From assembly GCA_013204125.1 (NCBI GenBank), contig JABMOP010000505.1:1-8591 (forward strand): DNA of 8,591 nt, written 5' to 3'. A program made the position numbers and the translations under genes. This document shows, piece by piece, positions 1 through 5,834 of this stretch. Positions within the stretch are counted from its first letter, which is position 1. Each line of letters begins with the position of its first letter. Below the pieces are notes generated by a model that did no database searches, was not told the DNA's origin, and was given only the letters and a program-made list of their open reading frames with translations. Source of the stretch: Rhodospirillales bacterium (GTDB lineage Bacteria > Pseudomonadota > Alphaproteobacteria > Rhodospirillales > UBA2165).

Positions 1-92
1 GGCGTACCGTCGTCGGCAATCAGACCCATGTCCGTTTTCGCGCCCACCGGTTCTTTCACAAGATTTTTGAATCTGGTTAAATCAAGATGCAT
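1..92 (-). CDS. Unrecognised protein, N-terminal fragment cut by the window edge
   Basis: An open frame starts at ATG 92-90 and runs off the left edge after 30 complete codons, beginning MHLDLTRFKNLV and continuing with a hydrophilic stretch (EPVGAKTDMGLIADDG). There is no signal peptide or membrane segment in the visible part. The start is supported by a purine-rich GA repeat (107-99) ending six bases before the ATG, and by a perfect TATAAT box further upstream. The gene lies downstream of the COQ9-family gene on the same strand, separated by 175 bases, and its own promoter suggests separate transcription. I do not recognise the family from so short a piece. It could be an enzyme or a cytosolic binding protein; that a gene starts here is inferred from reading frame and upstream signals only. 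Confidence 0.55.
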   Translation of the reverse strand, partial: MHLDLTRFKNLVKEPVGAKTDMGLIADDGT

Positions 93-116
93 GGAATACT
101 CTCTCTCTTCCCCAGG

Positions 117-153
117 CCATCGACCAAACCACACCAAAAGGTGCAGCCGATGG
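117..153 (-). other. Stem-loop in the presumed 5' leader of the left-edge gene
   Basis: Read on the minus strand, CCATCG (153-148) pairs with CGATGG (122-117). Inside it CACC/GGTG (143-140 with 135-132) forms a second stem closed by a TTTT loop, leaving an asymmetric internal loop. The structure starts about where a transcript from the TATAAT at 165-160 would begin, and ends shortly before the purine-rich ribosome binding site. It has no U-tract, so it is not a typical terminator. It could stabilise the 5' end of the mRNA or influence translation; no known riboswitch class is recognised. Confidence 0.4.
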
Positions 154-159
154 TTACAA

Positions 160-188
160 ATTATACATTCCACTAAACATGGGTTGCC
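160..188 (-). promoter_or_regulatory. Candidate sigma-70-type promoter of the left-edge gene
   Basis: The minus strand carries a perfect TATAAT at 165-160 in an AT-rich intergenic stretch. The matching -35 position, 17 bases upstream (188-183), reads GGCAAC, a poor match to TTGACA, so the promoter would rely on its -10 box or on an activator. The predicted start is near 153, giving a leader of about 60 bases. Confidence 0.4.
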
Positions 189-267
189 TATTCGCCAATG
201 ACAACGAATATTTAGCTATAGTTCTTTGAATTTATTAAGAATTTCTTGCCAGAGGAAAGGTCGGCAG

Positions 268-918
268 CTAGGCGACCATCCGGGATACAAAATTCGGCAA
301 TATCTTTGCCAAACGGCCGATTTTGCCTTGGGCCGCGCCGATATTCAAAACATCGGCCAAGCGGCGGTCCAAAAACGCCCAAGTTTCAAAGGCGCCATCG
401 GATTCATCGTTTAGCCAATAGAGCAGCGTTGCGCCGTACACCGGGGCAAGTAAAAGGCGTTTGCTGTAATAATTGAAATCAGTGGAGCCGTCGCCGGCAG
501 CGCGCCAAATCGCATCAACGGTTTCGGCAATGCCCCGCAATGCCGGTAAACTGCGCCCCGGCATCGCCCGGTAGGACGCGAGACGGCGCACCGCTTCGCG
601 GTGGGGTTCCAGCAATTCCAAGCGCGCCCGGACCCCGGCGGCAATGCGTTGGTATACCGGCAATGCCTGAATATCAATTGAGCTAAGACGCTCACCCATG
701 CGGCGGTCAAACTCGGCGCTGAAATAAGCGGCGAGATCTGCAACGCCGCCCGGAAACATCCGGTGGATGGCATCTTCGTCCGCCCCCGCCTCTCGGCCGG
801 CAACCTTTAAAAGCTTCGGGGTCCACCCATCAAAAGGCGCGGCCCTAAGCGCGCAGTCCAATATCTGCATTTTGGTGGCCTGAATTTGGGCTTCAGTCGG
901 GGTTTTCGCCATTATCAT
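268..918 (-). CDS. COQ9 family protein (rpsU-divergently transcribed type)
   Basis: COQ9 is a TetR-fold, lipid-binding accessory protein of ubiquinone biosynthesis; in eukaryotes it presents the lipid intermediate to the hydroxylase COQ7. The bacterial family was named for lying divergently from rpsU in Alphaproteobacteria, as here. The frame encodes 216 residues from ATG 918 or 214 from ATG 912, a normal family length. Residues 1-70 resemble the helical, TetR-like N-terminal half. Residues 138-171 contain the family signature: W, then AAGDGSTDFNYYSKR, then VY..TLLYWL.D. The last part (about 200-214) is a basic and hydrophobic helix of the kind that contacts membrane in COQ9. The start overlaps the end of def by 20 to 26 bases, and GAGGAG (928-923) inside def is the ribosome binding site, 4 bases from ATG 918 and 10 from ATG 912. 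The overlap implies cotranscription, possibly with translational coupling. Confidence 0.85.
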   Translation of the reverse strand: MIMAKTPTEAQIQATKMQILDCALRAAPFDGWTPKLLKVAGREAGADEDAIHRMFPGGVADLAAYFSAEFDRRMGERLSSIDIQALPVYQRIAAGVRARLELLEPHREAVRRLASYRAMPGRSLPALRGIAETVDAIWRAAGDGSTDFNYYSKRLLLAPVYGATLLYWLNDESDGAFETWAFLDRRLADVLNIGAAQGKIGRLAKILPNFVSRMVA

Positions 919-1507
919 CTTGCTCCTCAGGCGCAGTAATTTTTCTAGGATATCGGTGAATTTCTTCGGCAAAGCCAAACGATGACATATCGGCCATACG
1001 CATTGGATAGAGGACACCATCCAAATGATCGCATTCGTGCTGGACAGCCCGGGCATGAAATCCATCGGCTTCGCGTTCCATTGTACCGCCTTCCAAGGTC
1101 TGCCAGCGATAGCGGATTTTAGCAAAGCGCGGCACCGCCCCCATCATGTCGGGCACCGATAGACAGGCTTCCCAGCCGGTCACCATTTCGTCGCTCAAAG
1201 GTTCAATCACCGGGTTAATCATGACCGTCAAGTCGACAGTTTTTTCTTCAAATTCCCCATCTTCCTCCGCGCCCTGATCGAAATTGTCTTCTTCTTCCTC
1301 GGTGCGTTCACCGGGAATGAAGAATACGACAATGCGCTTCGAGATGTGGACCTGCGGCGCAGCGAGGCCGATGCCGCCAGAATCTTCGAGCGTTGCAATC
1401 ATATCGTCGGCAATCTGTGCTACCTCGGGCGCAGTCGGATCGGAGAGCGCATCAGCGGTGCGAAACAATACAGGATGGCCCATGCGGGCAATTTTCAATA
1501 TAGCCAT
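893..1507 (-). CDS. def: Peptide deformylase, atypical proteobacterial type with acidic insert
   Basis: Removes the formyl group from the initiator methionine of new proteins, using a metal held by one Cys and two His. All three family motifs are visible in 204 residues: motif 1 GIGLAAPQ (45-52), motif 2 EACLS (113-117, metal ligand Cys115) and motif 3 QHECDH (156-161, ligands His157 and His161, catalytic Glu158). Motif 2 is normally EGCLS, so Gly to Ala is a change next to the metal ligand. Between the first strands and motif 2 there is a strongly acidic insert (about 69-89, E/D-rich). The GW-EACLSVPD and GF-A-VQHECDHLDG surroundings resemble the secondary deformylases of proteobacteria rather than the Fmt-linked enzyme, and no fmt gene is next to it. 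The C-terminus is short, polar and acidic instead of the usual basic helix. It is the first gene of an overlapping pair with the COQ9 gene. Confidence 0.88.
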   Translation of the reverse strand: MAILKIARMGHPVLFRTADALSDPTAPEVAQIADDMIATLEDSGGIGLAAPQVHISKRIVVFFIPGERTEEEEDNFDQGAEEDGEFEEKTVDLTVMINPVIEPLSDEMVTGWEACLSVPDMMGAVPRFAKIRYRWQTLEGGTMEREADGFHARAVQHECDHLDGVLYPMRMADMSSFGFAEEIHRYPRKITAPEEQDDNGENPD

Positions 1508-1513
1508 GCCATG

Positions 1514-1541
1514 AATATGGCCGAAAAGTCAGCAAGGTCAA
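1514..1541 (-). promoter_or_regulatory. Candidate def promoter giving a leaderless mRNA
   Basis: On the minus strand TTGACC (1541-1536) and CATATT (1519-1514) are 16 bases apart, a reasonable sigma-70-like pair. Only six bases separate the -10 box from the def ATG at 1507-1505, so transcription would begin at or next to the ATG. No Shine-Dalgarno sequence is present before that ATG, which fits a leaderless message. Assigned by eye only. Confidence 0.35.
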
Positions 1542-1649
1542 ATACTTGGACAAGGCAAAATATACGATTTCCCCTTCACAAGCTGGGATTCGTATGCTAA
1601 ACCCGGCCATTCTGTAGTACACAATACCGAAATTGAGCAGGATTTAATC

Positions 1650-1853
1650 GTGCACGTAACTGTCCGAGATAACAATGTTGACCAAGCGCTGAAGGCGCTT
1701 AAGAAGAAAATGCAGCGCGAAGGTGTGTTTCGCGAGATGAAACTGCGTCGTTCTTTCGAAAAACCGTCCGAAAAGCGGGCGCGTGAAAAGGCAGAAGCTA
1801 TCCGCCGAGCGCGTAAGTTAGAGCGCAAACGCATGGAACGCGAAGGCTTCTAG
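1650..1853 (+). CDS. rpsU: 30S ribosomal protein S21
   Basis: S21 is a small basic protein of the 30S subunit platform, near the anti-Shine-Dalgarno end of 16S rRNA, and takes part in initiation. The 67-residue product has the family's characteristic start (VRDNNVDQALKALKKKMQ, residues 5-22), the central REMKLRRSFEKPSEKRARE (28-46) and a highly basic helical tail rich in Arg and Lys. Length and composition are normal for the alphaproteobacterial form. The start codon is GTG at 1650, placed by alignment to the usual N-terminus, with AGGA at 1639-1642 seven bases upstream. It is transcribed divergently from def and COQ9 across a 142-base intergenic region, and is likely monocistronic because a terminator-like hairpin overlaps its stop codon and a 127-base gap follows. 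Confidence 0.97.
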   Translation: MHVTVRDNNVDQALKALKKKMQREGVFREMKLRRSFEKPSEKRAREKAEAIRRARKLERKRMEREGF

Positions 1854-1868
1854 AGCTTTTAAGGCTCT
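1852..1868 (+). terminator. Weak hairpin terminator after rpsU
   Basis: AGAGCTT (1852-1858) pairs with AGGCTCT (1862-1868), including one G-T pair, around a three-base loop. The stem begins within the rpsU stop codon. The downstream sequence is pyrimidine-rich but lacks a continuous T-run, so termination may be partial. Confidence 0.35.
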
Positions 1869-1935
1869 TCCCTCGTTTACTATTTATAAGATGACCGGAC
1901 GCGGGAGTTAACCCCTCCTAAAGCCGTGTCTGGCA

Positions 1936-1944
1936 TGGTATATA
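1936..1944 (+). promoter_or_regulatory. Possible extended -10 element before the methyltransferase gene
   Basis: TGG followed by TATATA (1939-1944) fits an extended -10 element (TGnTATAAT-like) in an otherwise GC-rich gap. No convincing -35 hexamer is found 16-18 bases upstream. A start near 1951 would give a leader of about 30 bases. Confidence 0.27.
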
Positions 1945-1980
1945 TATTCCCCGGCAACTTCGCAGCGAGTTGAGCGGCCT

Positions 1981-2637
1981 ATGGCCAATCCTCTTTATCA
2001 ACGGATCATAGATGAGTTTTTCGGCGCCTCGCCCTATGATGGGCTAGAGACGACAGCGGTAAACGAGCCGGCCCAAGGCTGGGCCAGCGACAGCCCGGTG
2101 TTTGAGACCCTGATCGACGAGTATCTGCCCACCACCATTATCGAAGTTGGCACCTGGAAGGGCGCCTCCGCCATTCACATGGCCAGGCTGGCCACGCGGC
2201 ATAATCCCAATTCCTTGGTGATCTGCATCGATACCTGGCTTGGCTCCGCCGCCCATTGGACCGATCCCACGGAGCGCGTGCAATTGGGTTTGAAACAGGG
2301 ATACCCCACTCTCTATTACCGGTTTCTGGATAATGTCGTTGCCGCCGGACTGACCGAACATATCCTCCCCATCCCCCTGCCCGCAGCATCGGCGCTGGCT
2401 GTCCTGTCCCAAGTGGAGGCCGTAGGCGACCTCATTTATATAGATGCCGACCACGACGCCATGAACGTCTATAGCGACGTTAGCGGCTATTGGCCGTTGG
2501 TGCGTGGCGGCGGCGCCATGTTTGGCGACGACTATTTGGCCAACTGGCCGGGTGTGGTTAAATCCGTAAATTTGTTTGCCGAAAAAAACGGCATCACGCT
2601 CGGCACCTATCAGGAAAAATGGCTGCTTAGAAAATAG
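1981..2637 (+). CDS. Class I SAM-dependent methyltransferase
   Basis: A 218-residue protein with the Rossmann-type methyltransferase layout, resembling the Methyltransf_24 group. Motif I (SAM-binding glycine loop) is IIEVGTWKGASA (53-64). An acidic residue at the end of the second strand, Asp84 in ICIDTW, would bind the SAM ribose. YIDADHDA (153-160) corresponds to the fourth strand and its acidic residues, and GGGAMFGDDY (176-185) is the post-core strand typical of this group. The acceptor cannot be read from sequence; relatives modify small molecules, sugars or natural-product scaffolds, and some members are annotated as cephalosporin hydroxylases. No signal peptide or membrane segment is visible. 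The gene stands alone, with 127 bases before it and about 126 after it, and no strong Shine-Dalgarno site precedes the ATG. Family call is firm; substrate unknown. Confidence 0.8.
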   Translation: MANPLYQRIIDEFFGASPYDGLETTAVNEPAQGWASDSPVFETLIDEYLPTTIIEVGTWKGASAIHMARLATRHNPNSLVICIDTWLGSAAHWTDPTERVQLGLKQGYPTLYYRFLDNVVAAGLTEHILPIPLPAASALAVLSQVEAVGDLIYIDADHDAMNVYSDVSGYWPLVRGGGAMFGDDYLANWPGVVKSVNLFAEKNGITLGTYQEKWLLRK

Positions 2638-2763
2638 CGCACAATTTCGCGTCCCAGCTAAATACCCAATGGCGTTCCGGCAAGCGAGCTTATGCTTTCC
2701 CATCGATGTGCTTTATATTATTAGAATGATTGTCGTTTGCAATTATTAACAAGGATGACCTTG

Positions 2764-3090
2764 ATGCTTCGGTTGTGCTTTGCCTTGGCCGTTTTGATCT
2801 TGGCCGCCTGCGATCCCGGTGCGCGAAGCACCGAAGAGACCGCACATCTTTACCAACTCGGCTCGGCGGCCCACACGCAAGGGGAACATAGTCGTGCGTT
2901 CGCGATTCTCGAACCGCTCGCAAAAAAGGGTCATGCCGGGGCGCAATTGATCATCGGCGACATGTACAACCGCGGCGAAGGCGTCGAACAGGATCGCGCA
3001 ATGGCCGTAATGTGGTTTCGCCGGTCTGCAGAAAATGGCAACGCAGAAGCCTATGACATGCTCGGACAAGGCATGCGCTTCAACGATTAA
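2764..3090 (+). CDS. Small Sel1-repeat lipoprotein
   Basis: A 108-residue protein with an N-terminal lipoprotein signal: Arg3, a hydrophobic core (about 4-13) and lipobox LAAC with the acylated Cys at 16. The mature part is two short helical hairpins: an imperfect repeat at about 27-55 and a clear Sel1-like repeat at about 58-94 (AGAQLIIGDMYNRGEGV, then D-AMAVMWFRRSAENGNA). Sel1/TPR-like repeats mediate protein-protein contacts, so this is probably a periplasmic, membrane-anchored adaptor; its partner is unknown. ATG 2764 is chosen because AAGGA (2751-2755) lies eight bases upstream, while the in-frame ATG at 2755 overlaps that site. It ends nine bases before the stop of the convergent Rieske gene. 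Two repeats is short for the family, but the frame shows no sign of truncation. Confidence 0.75.
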   Translation: MLRLCFALAVLILAACDPGARSTEETAHLYQLGSAAHTQGEHSRAFAILEPLAKKGHAGAQLIIGDMYNRGEGVEQDRAMAVMWFRRSAENGNAEAYDMLGQGMRFND

Positions 3091-3099
3091 AAGACCGCC

Positions 3100-4374
3100 T
3101 TAAAATTTTGCCGCCAACTCGCCGGCGAAGGCTTCTCGCCAATCCATATCTTTCGGAACCACCCCGTCATGGGGGCGAACGGCGCCGTGGATTTCGGGAT
3201 CGGTGCCGCGCGGGCGCTCCCCCCGCTCGACCGCGTGGGTTGCATCCAACAGCATCTTGCGCATGGCGATGATCGCCGTATCGGACGTGCCGAGATATTC
3301 TAAGCTTCGATCAATGATCGGACCCATTTCTTCCTGCAGCGCCAGATCTTGCGTGTTGATACCCTTAATGCCGGTAAAGGTCTTTGTTTTCTGATCTTCG
3401 CGATCGATGAAATAGTTATTGGATGGATTGGCCTTTAGATAAAAGGTGCCGGGTTCATAGTCGTCTTTGCCGCGCCCGTAGCCTGTTTCTAATTTTTCCA
3501 CATATTCGGGATCGAGCGCGCAATCTTGGTCATAGCCGACCATCCAGTTGTAGACAAAAGTATGTTCATCGTCGATCGGCACCCAGATATGACCGTCATA
3601 GCGCGGCACGACGAAATTGGACGTCAATCCCGTCGCCGTGATGTTCGGCCGCATCTGTTGGAACGGCAAAATATATTGATAGACGCGAACAAAGCGACCG
3701 TCTTCGCCGAGATCGCGATCCGATACATAGTGATAACCGTAATCGGTCTCAAAGACGTCGATCTTCGGCGCAGAATCGCGGGTAAAGAGGTTGTTTTTGT
3801 CGCCCATTTTGTTGTTGTGCAGAAACGATACATGGGCGGTATCAAGCCCGCCTTCCAATCCTTGCAGGTAGTTGCACGCCTGATGGGATTTGGAAACTGC
3901 CCGGTGGGTTTCAGGTGCGCGCGTCCATTCAAAATTAGGCGGTCCCGGCATTTCATCAACCGGGCCCATATAGGTCCAGACAACACCGCCCCGCTCGGAC
4001 GTCGGATACGCCTTTATCTTGACCTTGGCCTTCATCGGGCTGTCTACCGGCTCGGACGGCAAATCGGTGCAATCGCCGTCTGCATTGAATTTCCAGCCAT
4101 GATAGACACAGCGAATACCGCATTCTTCATTGCGGCCATAGAACAGGGGAGCAAGGCGGTGCGGGCAATACGCATCGACCAGACCGACGCGGCCATCGCT
4201 ATCCCTAAACGCCAATAAATCTTCGCCGAGGAGACGCACGCGAACCGGCGCGCCGTCGGGCGCGGCCACTTCGCTCGAAAGCAGCGCCGGCTGCCAATAG
4301 CGGCGGAACAATTCGCCCGCCGGGGTTCCGGGGCCGACCCTCGTCAATCTTTCATTGTCTTCCTGGCGCAGCAT
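3100..4374 (-). CDS. Rieske [2Fe-2S] ring-hydroxylating oxygenase, large subunit (phthalate 4,5-dioxygenase-like)
   Basis: The terminal oxygenase of a Rieske non-heme iron system, which uses O2 and electrons from a reductase to hydroxylate an aromatic or related ring, or to demethylate. The 424 residues have an N-terminal Rieske domain with C70-P-H72 and C89-V-Y-H92 binding the 2Fe-2S cluster. The catalytic domain has the mononuclear-iron motif GGLDTAHVSFLHN (176-188), with His181 and His186 as iron ligands and Asp178 as the likely electron-transfer bridge. Asp343, in GINTQDLALQEEMGP, is the likely third ligand. That segment and the following DRS-EYLGTSDTAII match the one-component-alpha phthalate dioxygenase-like group. 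The start is ATG 4374, five bases after GAGAGG (4385-4380); a TTG just upstream would be too close. It lies 103 bases downstream of the MFS gene on the same strand, and no reductase or ferredoxin gene is in view. The substrate cannot be inferred. Confidence 0.88.
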   Translation of the reverse strand: MLRQEDNERLTRVGPGTPAGELFRRYWQPALLSSEVAAPDGAPVRVRLLGEDLLAFRDSDGRVGLVDAYCPHRLAPLFYGRNEECGIRCVYHGWKFNADGDCTDLPSEPVDSPMKAKVKIKAYPTSERGGVVWTYMGPVDEMPGPPNFEWTRAPETHRAVSKSHQACNYLQGLEGGLDTAHVSFLHNNKMGDKNNLFTRDSAPKIDVFETDYGYHYVSDRDLGEDGRFVRVYQYILPFQQMRPNITATGLTSNFVVPRYDGHIWVPIDDEHTFVYNWMVGYDQDCALDPEYVEKLETGYGRGKDDYEPGTFYLKANPSNNYFIDREDQKTKTFTGIKGINTQDLALQEEMGPIIDRSLEYLGTSDTAIIAMRKMLLDATHAVERGERPRGTDPEIHGAVRPHDGVVPKDMDWREAFAGELAAKF

Positions 4375-4477
4375 CAATACCTCTCTTAAGGCCGATAAAC
4401 AGCTCGTTTTTTGAGATTTTATTTTCGATCAAAATAGTAACAGATTGGAAGGGCCTGCTCTAGTCGCTCGGCCTAAC

Positions 4478-5737
4478 TTAGCGCCAGATGACGCTGCGCC
4501 AGCGATAGGTGATAAATAAAGTTAACATAATCCCGACCGAAATATAAATAGATGCGGTGCTTCTAAATCCGATCCATTCGACCAAAGCGCCCGACAGCGT
4601 CAAGCCCACCGGCAGGCCGTAAACGGCGAGCATCCGCACCCCCATTACGCGCCCCCTGAATTGATCGGATACCACACCAAGCATGACCACCGACATCGAT
4701 ATCATAGCGATCGAATGGGCAATGCCCATGAAGACCAGTGTCACGAAGCCGGGAATTTTTGTATCGAACTGAATGAATATGGCAAGAAACGCGTACCAGA
4801 GCAGCACATTCACCACCATGATCCGTACCGAGCGACCGCGCGCCCCCCACCATGCCATGAAGATCGATCCGGTTAACGCGCCGGAGGCAAACCCAGCCAC
4901 CAATTGTCCGAGCCCGTTTTCATCGATGGCGTAAACTTCGCGCGCCACATAAGGCATCAGCCCATGAGACACAGGAAACGCCGTTAGATTAACCAGAAAT
5001 GCCAGCCACATGATTGCGACCAAGGTCGGGCTTTGCCGGACATAATTGATCCCATCTTTAAATTCCTGCCATTTGGTCGGCTCCTGCCTGCTTTCCTGCG
5101 CCGAGGCCGATGCGTTATGTGGGGTGCGTGGATTTACCTTGGATACTCCCAGGGTCAGAAGAAGGCTGCCCAAATAGAAGGCGGCAACGAACATATAGGC
5201 GCGGCCGATGCCAAGGAACGAGAACAGACCGGCGCCGGCCAGGGCGCCGGCGATGCGCGCCGAATCCATCGTTGTTCTGGAGAGCCCCAGGGCATTGGCT
5301 AGCCCGCGCCCAGGCATTGTATCGGCGATCAAGGAATTGCGCATAACCAGGTCCGATGGACGCACAAGCCCGGTGAAAAAAGCGACCGAGAAGGCGAGGC
5401 TCGCAGTCAAGGTATCTGTTAACCCCAAAGTCATGAGGATCAGCGCGAGGCACACCAAAATAGCCCGCAAAGTGCACATCAGAGCGCGCCGCCCGAAGCG
5501 GTCGCCAAGGACACCGAGATAAGGCGCTATCAACGTGCCGAGAAATTGGAGCGAGCCATAAAGAGTCAACGCCAACACCGAGCCGGTTTCAACCAAGATG
5601 TACCAGCCGAGGATCAACGCTTCCATCTCGAACGCCCAAGACGCCATCAAATCAGCAGGCCATTGGAAACGAAAGCTGCGAACTTGAAAGGCCGCCAACG
5701 TGGCGACCCTAAGGAATGGGACGGGAGGGATGCTCAA
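4478..5737 (-). CDS. MFS transporter (MFS_3 / enterobactin-exporter-like)
   Basis: A 419-residue integral membrane protein with about 12 hydrophobic segments. The signature between helices 2 and 3, GVLGDRFGRR (75-84), is the classic MFS motif A. The first helix (about 26-48) follows a short basic cytosolic start. After the sixth helix is a polar loop rich in Ser, Gln and Glu, then the KWQEFKDGINYVRQSP segment typical of the MFS_3 branch, which includes siderophore and drug exporters. The preferred start is TTG 5737, because AGGA (5750-5747) lies nine bases upstream and the product then starts just before the first helix. An open frame reaching back to 5950 would overlap the divergent lipoprotein gene and has an atypical composition. 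The gene is co-directional with the Rieske oxygenase, so it may move that enzyme's substrate or product; MFS_3 proteins are often exporters, so direction is uncertain. Confidence 0.85.
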   Translation of the reverse strand: MSIPPVPFLRVATLAAFQVRSFRFQWPADLMASWAFEMEALILGWYILVETGSVLALTLYGSLQFLGTLIAPYLGVLGDRFGRRALMCTLRAILVCLALILMTLGLTDTLTASLAFSVAFFTGLVRPSDLVMRNSLIADTMPGRGLANALGLSRTTMDSARIAGALAGAGLFSFLGIGRAYMFVAAFYLGSLLLTLGVSKVNPRTPHNASASAQESRQEPTKWQEFKDGINYVRQSPTLVAIMWLAFLVNLTAFPVSHGLMPYVAREVYAIDENGLGQLVAGFASGALTGSIFMAWWGARGRSVRIMVVNVLLWYAFLAIFIQFDTKIPGFVTLVFMGIAHSIAMISMSVVMLGVVSDQFRGRVMGVRMLAVYGLPVGLTLSGALVEWIGFRSTASIYISVGIMLTLFITYRWRSVIWR

Positions 5738-5746
5738 ACGAATAAA

Positions 5747-5750
5747 TCCT
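5747..5750 (-). promoter_or_regulatory. Ribosome binding site deciding the TTG start of the MFS gene
   Basis: AGGA on the minus strand ends nine bases before TTG 5737-5735. No ATG in this frame lies between here and the middle of the first membrane helix, so this site is the main reason for choosing TTG. Confidence 0.5.
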
Positions 5751-5819
5751 GAAAGCCGGAAACAATCCAGAATGGGGCAGCAAAGGGTGATACACAAGCA
5801 ACAGCGATATTTACCCGCT

Positions 5820-5832
5820 GCCAAGTCTTGGC
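5820..5832. promoter_or_regulatory. 13-base palindrome in the divergent MFS/lipoprotein control region
   Basis: GCCAAGTCTTGGC is a perfect inverted repeat with six-base arms and one central base, ending two bases before ATG 5835 of the lipoprotein gene. On the minus strand, TTGGCA (5824-5819) within it is a plausible -35 hexamer for the MFS gene, although the -10 at the matching distance (TTGCTT, 5801-5796) is poor. It could be a binding site for a dimeric repressor acting on both genes. One copy only, so chance is possible. Confidence 0.3.
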
Positions 5833-5834
5833 GT

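Noticed and set aside
919..1125. N-terminal extension of the COQ9 frame up to 1125
   Set aside because: The added 69 residues lie inside def in another frame and do not resemble COQ9 proteins; GAGGAG at 928-923 supports the 918/912 starts.
1571..1593. TTCACA with a downstream TAAACC as an rpsU promoter
   Set aside because: The -10 match is too weak to call; rpsU must have a promoter in 1508-1649 but I cannot place it by eye.
1538..1834. 98-residue open frame on - opposite rpsU
   Set aside because: Ser/Arg-rich mirror of the S21 coding strand, without a ribosome binding site or family resemblance.
2044..2703. 219-residue open frame on - opposite the methyltransferase
   Set aside because: Gly/His-rich low-information translation antisense to a gene with clear motifs; a shadow frame.
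2737..2763. TTG start at 2737 or ATG at 2755 for the Sel1 lipoprotein
   Set aside because: Only ATG 2764 has AAGGA at a workable distance, and it gives the most compact signal peptide.
3526..4218. 230-residue open frame on + opposite the Rieske gene
   Set aside because: It is antisense to a well-supported conserved gene and shows no recognisable motif; a codon-bias shadow.
4378..4477. Promoter or terminator between the MFS and Rieske genes
   Set aside because: The gap is AT-rich, but no hexamer pair with good spacing and no stable stem followed by T-run was found.
5700..5834. Upstream extension of the lipoprotein frame to 5700
   Set aside because: It would put 45 polar residues before a clear lipoprotein signal peptide and overlap the start of the MFS gene.
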